From: Burkholderia sp. Bp8963
Lineage (GTDB): Bacteria; Pseudomonadota; Gammaproteobacteria; Burkholderiales; Burkholderiaceae
Direction of reading: 5' to 3'
DNA length: 64,000 bases
Assembly: GCF_003854275.1 (NCBI RefSeq)
Contig: NZ_QTQP01000006.1
Location: forward strand, 148,201 to 212,200
Positions 35,565-44,428 of this stretch are shown here, one piece after another. The position numbers and the translations under genes were made by a program. Position 1 is the stretch's first letter, and every line of letters starts with the position of its first letter. The notes beneath the pieces were generated by a model. It made no database searches. It saw nothing but the letters and a program-made list of their open reading frames with translations, and had not been told where the DNA came from.

Positions 35565-35715
35565 CGTGTGTGCGGTGCGCGTGCCACGCTGCGCACGGAC
35601 ATCGGGCGGCAGGCGGCGCGCTAGAATGCTCGTTTGATCGATTACTTTGCATGAGATCAGCGTAAGCGCCGAAGCGCCGAAGCGCCGAATCTGATCGACA
35701 CGGAGACCTCCTGCC

Positions 35716-36180
35716 ATGAGTACGCTCGAACAACTTTATGCCAAGGCCGACGAACGCCGCGCGCAAGGCTCGCTCAACTACGCCGGCGCGCTGCTGCCGG
35801 CCGAGGCATTCGAACTGCTGCAGCTCGATCCGTCTGCGCGTCTCGTGGACGTGCGCACCCGCGCCGAACTCGACTGGGTCGGCCGCCCGCTCGTCGGCGA
35901 CGGCCAGTACCTGCATCTCGAATGGACCCGCTACCCCGGCGGCGTGCCGAACGCCGAATTCGTCGACCAGTTGACGGCGGCGCTCGAACCCGGCGTGCCC
36001 GTGCTGTTCCTGTGCCGCAGCGCCGCGCGCTCGAAACTCGCGGCGGTCGCCGCCGCGCAGGCCGGCTTCACGAAGGCGTTCGACCTGCTCGAAGGCTTCG
36101 AGGGCGCCAAGGATGCCGAAGGCCACCGCAAGACCGTCGACGGCTGGTGCTTCCGGAAACTGCCGTGGATCGGTGCGTGA
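35716..36180 (+). CDS. Single-domain rhodanese-like protein
   Basis: This 154-residue protein is one rhodanese fold with the persulphide cysteine C100 in the active loop LFLCRSAARSK. Rhodaneses transfer sulphane sulphur, but the acceptor here is unknown. The N-terminal LEQLYAKADERRAQG and C-terminal DGWCFRKLPWIG flank the domain. A good ribosome site (GGAGAC region before ATG) supports the start. It is not in an operon with sulphur genes; the neighbours are glnA (divergent) and cinA (convergent). Confidence 0.88.
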   Translation: MSTLEQLYAKADERRAQGSLNYAGALLPAEAFELLQLDPSARLVDVRTRAELDWVGRPLVGDGQYLHLEWTRYPGGVPNAEFVDQLTAALEPGVPVLFLCRSAARSKLAAVAAAQAGFTKAFDLLEGFEGAKDAEGHRKTVDGWCFRKLPWIGA

Positions 36181-36243
36181 CGACAATCGCGCGCCGCACC
36201 CGGGGCTTGTGCCATCGTCGAGCCGGGCGATGACATGCCGATG

Positions 36244-36279
36244 ACGGGCCGCACACCAGAACGGCGGCGGCCCGTTGCT
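36244..36279 (+). terminator. Terminator after the rhodanese gene
   Basis: ACGGGCCGC/GCGGCCCGT stem with a 14-nt loop, followed by TGCTTTT. Confidence 0.7.
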
Positions 36280-36282
36280 TTT

Positions 36283-36328
36283 GGAAGTACCGGCTGTTGG
36301 AAATACCCGCTTTAGGAAATACCGAACG
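36283..36328. repeat. Three imperfect 16-bp tandem repeats
   Basis: GGAAGTACCGGCTGTT, GGAAATACCCGCTTTA and GGAAATACCGAACGC follow one another directly between the rhodanese terminator and the cinA stop codon. No function is suggested. Confidence 0.6.
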
Positions 36329-36336
36329 CGCGGCGC

Positions 36337-37152
36337 TCAGCCGCGCGGCGCGTCGGGCTCGACGATGTCGCCGCCGAGCAGGTGAACACCCTCGCGCAGC
36401 TTCACGAACGCGGCCGCGACCGCTTCCGGCTCACCCTTCACGCCGAGGTCGATGTGGCGGCGCGCATAGATCCCGCCCCGCTCTGCGTCGCCAACGCTCG
36501 GCAGGCTGAACACCCGCACGCCGGGGAAGTCGTGCTCGATCTTCTCCATCAGCGGCGTGAGCGTCGATTCCGGCAGTTCGAACACGTACAGCGACCGCTC
36601 CGCATGCGGCGTCGCGTGATGCAGGTGCGCGTACTGCGTGTCGAGCACCCATTCGATCATCGGCCAGGCCATCACCGGGAAGCCCGGCACGAAATGCAGA
36701 TCGCCGACCGAGAAGCCCGGAATCCGGTTGTAACCGTTCGGGATGATCGTCGCGCCGCGCGGAAACACGCCCATGTTGAGGCGGTGCTGGTTCTCCGGCG
36801 ACTCGAAGTCGACCGGCTTCTCCGGGTCGGTGTGGGTCTCGCGGATGCGCTCCTGAATGAGCAGCTTCGCATCAGGATGCAGCTCGAGCGGCACGCCGAG
36901 CGCCGCAGCCGCGCATTGTCGCGTGTGGTCGTCCGGCGTCGCGCCGATCCCGCCCGTCGAGAACACGATGTCGCCCGACGCGAGCGCGCGCGCGAGCGTC
37001 GTGGTGATGCGCGCCGGATCGTCGCCGACGTACTCGGCCCAGTCGAGCGCGAGGCCGCGCGCGCCGAGCAGCTCGATGACCTTCGCCAGATGCTTGTCCT
37101 GCCGGCGGCCCGAAAGGATTTCGTCGCCGATGATGATGATGCCGATACTCAT
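36337..37152 (-). CDS. CinA-type molybdopterin-binding domain protein
   Basis: The 271-residue protein begins with the MoCF/CinA N-terminal fold (MSIGIIIIGDEILSGRRQDKH, then the nucleotide-binding STGGIGATPDDHT). CinA family members act on ADP-ribose or pyridine nucleotides, or are linked to competence. The C-terminal nicotinamide-deamidase domain of full CinA is absent, so only the first domain type is present. The start overlaps the stop of the upstream EI24 gene by ATGA, implying coupled translation. The reaction is not deducible. Confidence 0.82.
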   Translation of the reverse strand: MSIGIIIIGDEILSGRRQDKHLAKVIELLGARGLALDWAEYVGDDPARITTTLARALASGDIVFSTGGIGATPDDHTRQCAAAALGVPLELHPDAKLLIQERIRETHTDPEKPVDFESPENQHRLNMGVFPRGATIIPNGYNRIPGFSVGDLHFVPGFPVMAWPMIEWVLDTQYAHLHHATPHAERSLYVFELPESTLTPLMEKIEHDFPGVRVFSLPSVGDAERGGIYARRHIDLGVKGEPEAVAAAFVKLREGVHLLGGDIVEPDAPRG

Positions 37153-37976
37153 GCCTGCCCCATGTCGATTGTGGTGGCGCGCGGCGTCGCGCGCAGGTCC
37201 TCGAGCGCGCGCAGGCAGTAATGACCGAACCACAGCGCCGAGAACACCAGAATGAATGCATAAACCCAGATCATCGCCGCCGCGACGAACGGAAACAGCA
37301 CCATCATCCAGACCGACGACACCCAGATGAAGGTCGGAACGGTGCCGAGCAGCCCGGTCGCGATGCCGATGCCGATCAGCGGCCAGCGGTGCTGCTGCAC
37401 GAGCGCGCGGCGTTCGTCGCGGCTCGCGTGCTCCGCAAGCGCATCGTAGGTCATCACGCGATACGTGATCCAGCCCCCGATCACTGGCGGCAGCAGCGCG
37501 AAGAACGGCGGGATCAGCCACAGCGGCAGCGTGACGACGAGCAGCACGACACCGGCGAACGCCGTCCCCAGCGCGTTGAACACGCTGCCGAAAAACGTGC
37601 CGCCCCGCTTCATCTCGAGCTCGGCGAAGCGGCGGCTCGACAGATGCTTGACGACGACCGGCATCGAGATCGACGCGATCAGCAGCAGCACCGTCAGCAC
37701 GATCAGCGGAACCGCGAGCGACACGACGACGAACGGCGCGACCACCGCATGCAGCTGCGACATGCCGATCATGTCGAACACCCGGTAAAGCGCCGCCGTC
37801 AGCGCGAAGCTGTCGAGCGCGCCGCGTGCGGTGTCGACGAGCATCTGCCACGCAAACCACAGCAGCACGCCCCAGAACAACGCGGACACGACGAACGGCA
37901 TCAGGGTGAGCCACAGCATGCGCGGGTGCAGCGCGCTCGCGAATGCGCGGACGAAGGAACGCAGCAAGTCGTTCAT
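37149..37976 (-). CDS. EI24/CysZ-family integral membrane protein
   Basis: The 275-residue protein has four long hydrophobic blocks (about residues 20-45, 75-110, 145-180 and 205-260) as in the EI24 domain family, which includes the sulphate permease CysZ. Start at MNDLLRSFVRAF; the longer open frame runs antisense through other genes. It is co-transcribed with the CinA-type gene (4-bp overlap). No cysteine synthesis gene is adjacent, so a sulphate transport role is only possible, not supported. Confidence 0.8.
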   Translation of the reverse strand: MNDLLRSFVRAFASALHPRMLWLTLMPFVVSALFWGVLLWFAWQMLVDTARGALDSFALTAALYRVFDMIGMSQLHAVVAPFVVVSLAVPLIVLTVLLLIASISMPVVVKHLSSRRFAELEMKRGGTFFGSVFNALGTAFAGVVLLVVTLPLWLIPPFFALLPPVIGGWITYRVMTYDALAEHASRDERRALVQQHRWPLIGIGIATGLLGTVPTFIWVSSVWMMVLFPFVAAAMIWVYAFILVFSALWFGHYCLRALEDLRATPRATTIDMGQA

Positions 37977-38020
37977 GCGGACCTGTTTCAACGGAGAAAA
38001 ACGGGGAAAGGATAAACCAC

Positions 38021-38054
38021 GCGGCCCGCATGCGCCAAAACGCATGCGGGCCGC
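38021..38054. other. Perfect 14-bp stem hairpin
   Basis: GCGGCCCGCATGCG, the loop CCAAAA, then CGCATGCGGGCCGC. It lies 77 bp beyond the hydroxylase gene stop and 44 bp before the EI24 start. Poor T runs argue against a plain intrinsic terminator; it would form in mRNA of either strand. Confidence 0.7.
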
Positions 38055-38131
38055 GGGAAAGAGGCACCCGGCGAGGACGCCCGGCGCAGGAACAGGCATC
38101 GCCGGGCGCGGAGGAATGGCGGACGCCGTGC

Positions 38132-39106
38132 TCAGGCCGACGCCGCGCCACGCTTCGCGGGGACGAGGCGCCGGAAGATCCGCACGAACGCAAGACCGTG
38201 CTGCGCCCAGAAGCCGTCGCCGTACGACACGCCCTCGATCTGCTCGCGGATGCCGGTCGGCTCGACCGTGCGGTTCCACGACGCGGTGCCGAACATCATG
38301 TCCCACCACGGGAACAGCACGCCGAAGTTGCAGCCGTATTTGGTGCCTTCGTGACCGTAGCCAACCGCATGATGCCGGCGGTGGAAGATCGGGCTCACGA
38401 GCAGGCGCTCGCCGAGCCAGCCGAACGACAATAGCGCATTCGTGTGCTGAATGCTCTGCGCGAAGTTGGTGAGCGCGGTCAGCACGACGAACTGCGATGG
38501 CGACACGCCGATCACGAGCGCGATCGCCGCGAAGAAGCACGACTGGATCACGTCGTCGAGCAGGTGATTGCGGTCGTCGCACCACAGCGACATCTGCCGC
38601 TGGCTGTGATGCACCGCGTGCAGCTCCCACCAGACGCCGATCTTGTGTTGCCAGCGGTGATACCAGTAGCCGGCGAAATCGAGCACGACGAGATAGATCG
38701 CGAACGTGACGATCGGCTTCGACGTGACGCCCGGCCACAGGTAGTCGAGGTTGAAGTTCGCAATGCCGTTCAGGCGCAGCCAGGCCTGAAACTTGTCGAA
38801 CAGCGGCTGCAGCGCGAAGAAGAAGAACAGCGAGTAGATGCCGAGCTTCGCGATCAGCGTGTAGATCACGTCGACCCGCACGGCCCGGCGGCTCTCCCAC
38901 TTCTCGACCGGCCGCAGCGCCTCGAGCGGGCGCAGCAGCACGAACATCGCAACGATCTGCAGCGCGCCGACGATCACCCAGTACAGCGCGTCGTAGGTGT
39001 CCTCGTCATAGTCCATCAGGTTGAACTTGAAGAGGAGCGGCTGCACGATGCCGACGTACAGCCAGGTCTGGATGTCCGACACGAACGCATCGATCAGGTG
39101 CAGCAT
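38132..39106 (-). CDS. Sterol desaturase/fatty acid hydroxylase family protein
   Basis: This 324-residue integral membrane di-iron protein carries the three histidine motifs of the family: H150-x3-H154 (YHRWQH), H163-x2-HH (HAVHH, 163-167) and HRRHH (242-246). About five hydrophobic segments surround them. Bacterial members hydroxylate or desaturate lipids, including hopanoid or ornithine-lipid acyl groups; the substrate is unknown here. It begins 16 bp after the beta-propeller gene, so the two are probably co-transcribed. Confidence 0.88.
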   Translation of the reverse strand: MLHLIDAFVSDIQTWLYVGIVQPLLFKFNLMDYDEDTYDALYWVIVGALQIVAMFVLLRPLEALRPVEKWESRRAVRVDVIYTLIAKLGIYSLFFFFALQPLFDKFQAWLRLNGIANFNLDYLWPGVTSKPIVTFAIYLVVLDFAGYWYHRWQHKIGVWWELHAVHHSQRQMSLWCDDRNHLLDDVIQSCFFAAIALVIGVSPSQFVVLTALTNFAQSIQHTNALLSFGWLGERLLVSPIFHRRHHAVGYGHEGTKYGCNFGVLFPWWDMMFGTASWNRTVEPTGIREQIEGVSYGDGFWAQHGLAFVRIFRRLVPAKRGAASA

Positions 39107-39122
39107 CGTTTGCCCCCGAACG

Positions 39123-40112
39123 TCACGCGCCGTTCGCGGCCTTCCACGGCGCGCGGTCGTAGAAGTAGATCCCGTGCGGCGAGCGGCCGACGGAAATCGT
39201 CTGCACCAGCTTGCGCGACGGCAGGTCGATGATGCCGACCTTCTTCGCGAAGCGGAACGTCACCCACAGCGTCTTCTTGTCGGCGGACAGCTCCATGTCG
39301 TCGGGGCCGGGCAGCAGGCCCGTGATGTCGCCGACGTTCGTGAGCGTGTTCTCGTCGATGATGCTGATCGTGTTCGCGACCCGGTTCGTGACCGCGACGT
39401 GCGTGCCGTCGGCGAGCGAGCGGAAGTTGTGCGCGCCCTTGCCGGTCTGGATCGTCTTCACGACCTTCTGGTTGCGCCAGTCGACGACCGCGACGTAATC
39501 GGCGCCCGTCATCCCGACCAGCAGGTACTTGTCGTCAGGCGTGAGCCACAGGCCCGCCGGCACCTTGCCGACCGGCATCTTCCACTTGACCGTCTGCGTC
39601 GCGAGGTCGACCGCCGCAATCTCGCCCGACACCTGCAGCGACACCAGCACCGTCTTGCTGTCCTTGGTGAATGCGAGGTGGCTCGGCATCGTCGCTAGCG
39701 GCAAGCGCTTCGCGATCGTCACATCGCGACCGTCGTAACTGTAGATGTCGAGGCGATCGAGACGCAGGCCGGTCGACACGAACCACTTGTGATCGGGCGA
39801 GAAGCCGAGCTGGTACGGATCCTCGATCCCTTCGACCGTGCGCTGCAACTTGCCCGTCTTCGGATCGACGAACATCAGGCTGTTCGACACCGAATTCGCG
39901 ACGATCAGCGACGAATTGTCGGGCGTCGCCATCAGGTGGTGCGGCTCCTTGCCGGTCGGCATCGTCGCGACCACCTGGCGGGTCTGCTGATCGATCAGGG
40001 CAAGGGTGGCTTCGGCCGAATTGAGGATGATGACGTTATTCGCGTGGGCGACGGGCGCCAGCGCAACTGCGGCCAGCACGAGCGTGCGGCCGAGGGAAAG
40101 GAAAGTGGGCAT
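39123..40112 (-). CDS. Secreted YVTN/YncE-like beta-propeller protein
   Basis: The 329-residue protein starts with a clear signal peptide (LGRTLVLAAVALAPVAHA, cleavage near residue 24). Repeated blades follow of the form ATLALIDQQTRQVVATMPTGKEPHH, here shown only in part: IDQQTRQVVATMPTG, DKKTLWVTFR, TISVGRSPHGIYF. This is the YVTN beta-propeller fold (PQQ- or haem-protein-like, also YncE). Blades often bind other proteins or DNA in the periplasm; the function is unknown. Downstream lies the membrane hydroxylase on the same strand, perhaps a partner. Confidence 0.82.
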   Translation of the reverse strand: MPTFLSLGRTLVLAAVALAPVAHANNVIILNSAEATLALIDQQTRQVVATMPTGKEPHHLMATPDNSSLIVANSVSNSLMFVDPKTGKLQRTVEGIEDPYQLGFSPDHKWFVSTGLRLDRLDIYSYDGRDVTIAKRLPLATMPSHLAFTKDSKTVLVSLQVSGEIAAVDLATQTVKWKMPVGKVPAGLWLTPDDKYLLVGMTGADYVAVVDWRNQKVVKTIQTGKGAHNFRSLADGTHVAVTNRVANTISIIDENTLTNVGDITGLLPGPDDMELSADKKTLWVTFRFAKKVGIIDLPSRKLVQTISVGRSPHGIYFYDRAPWKAANGA

Positions 40113-40243
40113 GAAGACTCACGTCGAGGAACAACCGTCATTGTAGAACGGACGACCCACCCCACCGGTTGACGGGAGCGGGAAATGCGCCACTTGGACG
40201 CAGGGGCGGCGCGCCGCGTTCCCGCCCGCTGCGTCTTTATTTT

Positions 40244-40279
40244 GCGTTGGCGTTTGCGTCGGCGTTCGCATCGGCGTTT
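40244..40279. repeat. Short 12-bp tandem repeat
   Basis: Units GCGTTTGCGTCG and GCGTTCGCATCG lie side by side (40250-40273), flanked by partial copies GCGTTG and GCGTTT. It is between the beta-propeller start and the hrpA stop. It is probably variable in copy number by slippage. Confidence 0.6.
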
Positions 40280-40322
40280 TGTCCCTGCGGCGCCCGGCGG
40301 CAGCCGCCCCCGCGCGTCGCAC

Positions 40323-43300
40323 CTAGCGCTGCATCGACTCCCAGACCTTGTGCAACCGCTTCACCGACACCGGCATCGGCGTGCGCAGCTCCTGCGCGAA
40401 CAGCGAAATCCGCAGCTCCTCGAGCAGCCAGCGGAATTCCGCGAGCCGCGCATCGGCGACGCCGCCACGCTGCGACACCGCACGCTGGTACTGCTGCGAG
40501 AGCGGCTGCAGCTCGGCGAGCTGCTTCGTATCGCGGGCCGGATCGGCCTTCAGCTTGTCGATCCGCAGCGCGATCCCCTTCAGGTAGCGCGGGAAATGCG
40601 CAAGCTGCGCGTAAGGCGTGTCGATCACGAAGCGCTTGCCGACGAGTGCCGTCAGTTGTTGCTGCAGGTCCGCGTGCGCGGACGCGAACGGTTTCGCCTG
40701 CGCAAGCTTCTTCGCGAGCCCCGCATATTCGGCGAGGATCTGCCCGACGAGCCGCGCGATTTCCTGTGCGAGCAGGTTCAGGCGGTTGCGGCCCTCGTCG
40801 CGCCGCGCGTGGAAACTCGCGTCATCGTCGGGCAGCGGATCCTGCAGGCACGCGCGGTCGAGCGCGGTGTCGATCAGCTGGTCGCGCAGCTCGTCCTGCG
40901 TACCGAGCGACATGTACTGCATCGCCATCTCGCGCAGGCCCGGCAGGTTCTTCTCCAGGTACTTGATCGGTTCCTTCAGCTGCAGCGCGAACAGCCGCCG
41001 CAGCCCCGCGCGGTGGATGCGCGCGGCTTCCTCCGGCGAATCGAACACCTCGACGTCGCAATGCGTGGTGCGGTCGACGAGCGCCGGGTAGCCGAACAGC
41101 GTCTGCCCGCGCCGGCGGATCTCCAGCAGCTCGGGCAGCTTGCCGAAGTTCCACGTCGTCAGGTTCTCGTACAGCGCCGTCGCGCCGGCTTCCGCCGGGG
41201 CGGCGGTCTGTGGCGGCACGCCCTTGCCGCCCTTGCCACTCGTGGCGCCTTTGGCGGTGGCCGCTGCAGTGCCCGCGACCGCGGACGGCGACCCAGACGG
41301 GGACGCATCGACAGCATCGCCGGCGCCGGCCGTGATCGTCGCCGCCGCGGCGATCTTCTGGAACTGCTGCTGCGCCTGCGCGCCGAGTTCCTGGCGCAGC
41401 TGCGCGAGATTGCGCCCCATCGCGAGCTGGCGGCCATGCTCGTCGATCACCTTGAAGTTCATGAACAGGTGCGCGGGCAGCGTCTCGAGCTTGAAGTCGC
41501 TCGTCTTCATCATGACCTGCGTCTCGTTGCGCACGTCGGCGATCAGCGCCTCGACGAGCCCGCCCGCGCCAAAGCGCTCGCGCCCCATCCGCTCGACGAA
41601 GCCAGCCGCGTATTCGGGCAGCGGCACGCAGTGCCGGCGCAGCTTCTGCGGCAGCGACTTCAGCAGCAGCTGCACCTTCTCCTTCAGCATCCCCGGCACG
41701 AGCCACTCGCAGCGGCGCGCATCGACCTGGTTCAACGCGTAGAGCGGCACCGCGAGCGTCACGCCGTCGCGCGGCGTGCCCGGCTCGAAATGGTAGGTGA
41801 GCGCCATCTCGACGCCCGCCATCGTCGCGCGCTTCGGGAACAGGTCGGTCGTCACGCCCGCCGCCTCGTGGCGCATCAGGTCGTCGCGCGACAGGTACAG
41901 CAGGCGCAGCTTGTCCTCCGGCTGGCCGCTCTTCTTCGCCTCGTCGCGATACCAGCGCTCGAACGCGGCACCCGTGTGGATCCCTTGCGGAATCGCCTGG
42001 TCGTAGAACGCGTGGATCAGTTCGTCGTCGACCAGCACGTCCTGGCGGCGCGACTTGTGCTCGAGCTGCTCGATGTCCGCGAGCAGCTTGCGGTTGTGCG
42101 CGAAAAACGCCAGCTTCGTGTCGAACTCGCCATCGACGAGCGCGCCGCGGATGAACAGCTCGCGTGCGCGCGCCGGATCCTGCTTGCCGAATGCGACGCG
42201 CCGCCGGTGGTAGACGGGCAGCCCGTACAGCGTCGCGCGCTCGAACGCGCTCACCTGCGCCGGGCGCTTTTCCCAGTGCGGCTCGGACAGCGACTTCTTC
42301 AGCAGGTGTGCGCCGACCTTCTCGATCCACTCGGGCTCGATCTTCGCAAGGCAGCGCGCGTACAGCCGGCTCGTCTCGACGAGTTCGGCCGCCATCACCC
42401 AGCGCCCTGCCTTCTTCGCGAGCGCGGAGCCCGGCCACAGGAAGAACTTGATCCCGCGCGCGCCGAGATAGTGCGGCTCGTCCTCGGCCTTCAGGCCGAG
42501 GTTGCCGAGCAGGCCCGTCAACAGGGCCAGATGGATCTGCTCGTAGGTCGCCTCGGCTTCGTTCAGGCGCCAGCCGTGCTCGCGCACCACCGTCAGCAGT
42601 TGCGAATGCACGTCGCGCCACTCGCGCAGCCGAAGATGCGACAGGAAGTTCGCGCGGCACGCGTCGATCAGCTGGCGGTTCGACTTCTTGTGCGCGACCG
42701 CTTCCTCGAACCACGCCCAGATCTTCAGCCACTGCAGGAATTCGGACCGCTCGTCGGCGAACCGGCGGTGCGCCTGGTCGGCCTGTTCCTGCGCTTCGAT
42801 CGGCCGGTCGCGCGGATCCTGCACCGATAGCGCGCTCGCGATGATCAGCACGTCGCGCAGCGCCTGCTGGTCGCGCGCACCGAGGATCATCCGGCCGACC
42901 CGCGGGTCGAGCGGCAGGCGCGCGAGTTCGCGGCCGAGCGGGGTCAGCGCGTTGTCGTCGTCGACCGCGCCGAGTTCATTGAGCAGCTGGTAGCCGTCCG
43001 CGATCGCGCGGCCCGGCGGCGGCTCGAGGAATGGAAACGTTTCGATCGCCGTCAGGTGCAGCGACTTCATCCGCAGAATCACCGACGCGAGCGACGAGCG
43101 CAGGATTTCCGGATCCGTGAAGCGCGCCCGCGCCTGGTAATCGGTTTCCTCGTACAGGCGAATGCAGATGCCGTCCGCAACCCGGCCGCAGCGGCCCGCG
43201 CGCTGGTTCGCGGCGGCCTGCGAGATCGACTCGACCTGCAGCTGCTCGACCTTGTTCCGGTACGAATAGCGCTTCACGCGCGCGAGGCCTGTATCGACGA

Positions 43301-44405
43301 CGTAGCGGATGCCCGGCACCGTCAGCGAGGTCTCGGCGACGTTCGTCGCGAGCACGATGCGGCGCGCATTCGACGGCTTGAACACCTTGTCCTGCTCGGC
43401 CGCGGACAGCCGCGCGAACAGCGGCAGGATCTCGGTGTGCGGCGGATGATGCTTGCGCAGCGCCTCGGCCGCGTCGCGGATCTCGCGTTCGCCGGGCAGG
43501 AACACCAGCACGTCGCCCGAGCCTTCGCGGCACAGCTCGTCGACCGCGTCGACGATCGCGTCCATCAGGTCGCGCTCGGCTTCGCGCGCGGTCTTCACGC
43601 GGTCACCGCGGTCACGACTGGCCGTGCCTTCGGCATTCTTGACGGCCGGACGGTCCTCGGCCACCGGGCGGTAGCGCATCTCGACCGGATACAGGCGCCC
43701 GCTCACCTCGATCACCGGCGCCGGCCGTTCGTCGCTGCCGAAGTGGCGCGCGAAGCGGTCGGCGTCGATCGTCGCGGACGTGACGATCAGCTTCAGGTCC
43801 GGACGCTTCGGCAGGATCTCCTTCAGGTAGCCGAGCAGGAAGTCGATGTTCAGGCTGCGCTCGTGCGCCTCGTCGATGATCAGCGTGTCGTATGCCTTCA
43901 GCAGCGGATCGGCCTGCGTCTCGGCGAGCAGGATCCCGTCCGTCATCAGCTTGACCGACGCGCCCGGCGCGAGATTGTCGGTGAAGCGCACCTTGTAGCC
44001 GACCACTTCGCCGAACGGCGTGCCGAGCTCCTCGGCGATGCGGCGGCCCGTTGACGACGCGGCGAGCCGGCGCGGCTGCGTATGGCCGATCAGGCCCGTG
44101 CCGCCCGCGCCGAGGCCGCGGCCAAGGTCGAGGCAGATCTTCGGCAGCTGCGTGGTCTTGCCCGAGCCCGTCTCGCCGCAGACGATGACAACCTGATGAC
44201 CGGCGATCGCGCGCGCGATCTCGTCGCGCTTGCCCGACACGGGCAGGCTTTCCGGGTACGTGATCGGCGGAACGCGATTGGGGGTAACGGCGGCGCGCGG
44301 CGCGCGCTCACGGCGCGGCCCGCGTGCGTCGGGCGCACCATCCAGGTGCCGGCCCGACGGCGCGTTGGCCCGCGTCGGCGCGGGACTTTTAGGTACATTC
44401 GACAT
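40323..44405 (-). CDS. hrpA: ATP-dependent RNA helicase HrpA
   Basis: This is a large DEAH-box RNA helicase implicated in RNA processing and, in E. coli, rescue of stalled ribosomes. The 1360-residue protein has Walker A GETGSGKTTQ (from 78), DEAH at 178-181, motif III-like SATIDADRF, motif V ATNVAETSLT and motif VI QRAGRCGR, then an OB-fold and the long HrpA C-terminal domain (DUF3418). Near residue 1040 there is an Ala/Gly/Ser/Thr-rich insertion of about 60 residues absent from typical HrpA. It is divergent from argA, with only 23 bp between the start codons. Confidence 0.94.
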   Translation of the reverse strand: MSNVPKSPAPTRANAPSGRHLDGAPDARGPRRERAPRAAVTPNRVPPITYPESLPVSGKRDEIARAIAGHQVVIVCGETGSGKTTQLPKICLDLGRGLGAGGTGLIGHTQPRRLAASSTGRRIAEELGTPFGEVVGYKVRFTDNLAPGASVKLMTDGILLAETQADPLLKAYDTLIIDEAHERSLNIDFLLGYLKEILPKRPDLKLIVTSATIDADRFARHFGSDERPAPVIEVSGRLYPVEMRYRPVAEDRPAVKNAEGTASRDRGDRVKTAREAERDLMDAIVDAVDELCREGSGDVLVFLPGEREIRDAAEALRKHHPPHTEILPLFARLSAAEQDKVFKPSNARRIVLATNVAETSLTVPGIRYVVDTGLARVKRYSYRNKVEQLQVESISQAAANQRAGRCGRVADGICIRLYEETDYQARARFTDPEILRSSLASVILRMKSLHLTAIETFPFLEPPPGRAIADGYQLLNELGAVDDDNALTPLGRELARLPLDPRVGRMILGARDQQALRDVLIIASALSVQDPRDRPIEAQEQADQAHRRFADERSEFLQWLKIWAWFEEAVAHKKSNRQLIDACRANFLSHLRLREWRDVHSQLLTVVREHGWRLNEAEATYEQIHLALLTGLLGNLGLKAEDEPHYLGARGIKFFLWPGSALAKKAGRWVMAAELVETSRLYARCLAKIEPEWIEKVGAHLLKKSLSEPHWEKRPAQVSAFERATLYGLPVYHRRRVAFGKQDPARARELFIRGALVDGEFDTKLAFFAHNRKLLADIEQLEHKSRRQDVLVDDELIHAFYDQAIPQGIHTGAAFERWYRDEAKKSGQPEDKLRLLYLSRDDLMRHEAAGVTTDLFPKRATMAGVEMALTYHFEPGTPRDGVTLAVPLYALNQVDARRCEWLVPGMLKEKVQLLLKSLPQKLRRHCVPLPEYAAGFVERMGRERFGAGGLVEALIADVRNETQVMMKTSDFKLETLPAHLFMNFKVIDEHGRQLAMGRNLAQLRQELGAQAQQQFQKIAAAATITAGAGDAVDASPSGSPSAVAGTAAATAKGATSGKGGKGVPPQTAAPAEAGATALYENLTTWNFGKLPELLEIRRRGQTLFGYPALVDRTTHCDVEVFDSPEEAARIHRAGLRRLFALQLKEPIKYLEKNLPGLREMAMQYMSLGTQDELRDQLIDTALDRACLQDPLPDDDASFHARRDEGRNRLNLLAQEIARLVGQILAEYAGLAKKLAQAKPFASAHADLQQQLTALVGKRFVIDTPYAQLAHFPRYLKGIALRIDKLKADPARDTKQLAELQPLSQQYQRAVSQRGGVADARLAEFRWLLEELRISLFAQELRTPMPVSVKRLHKVWESMQR

Positions 44406-44415
44406 GGGGGCGCAT

Positions 44416-44421
44416 TATAAT
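44416..44421 (+). promoter_or_regulatory. argA -10 box next to the start codon
   Basis: TATAAT here is separated from the argA ATG (44429) by seven bases, placing the transcription start at or next to the A of ATG. No good -35 or Shine-Dalgarno is seen. The same bases sit 10-15 nt upstream of the divergent hrpA start. Confidence 0.5.
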
Positions 44422-44428
44422 CCCGGCC

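Noticed and set aside
40244..40279. Tandem GCGTT-based repeats as a possible CRISPR
   Set aside because: Units are only 12 bp and adjacent with no spacers, so there is no repeat-spacer structure.
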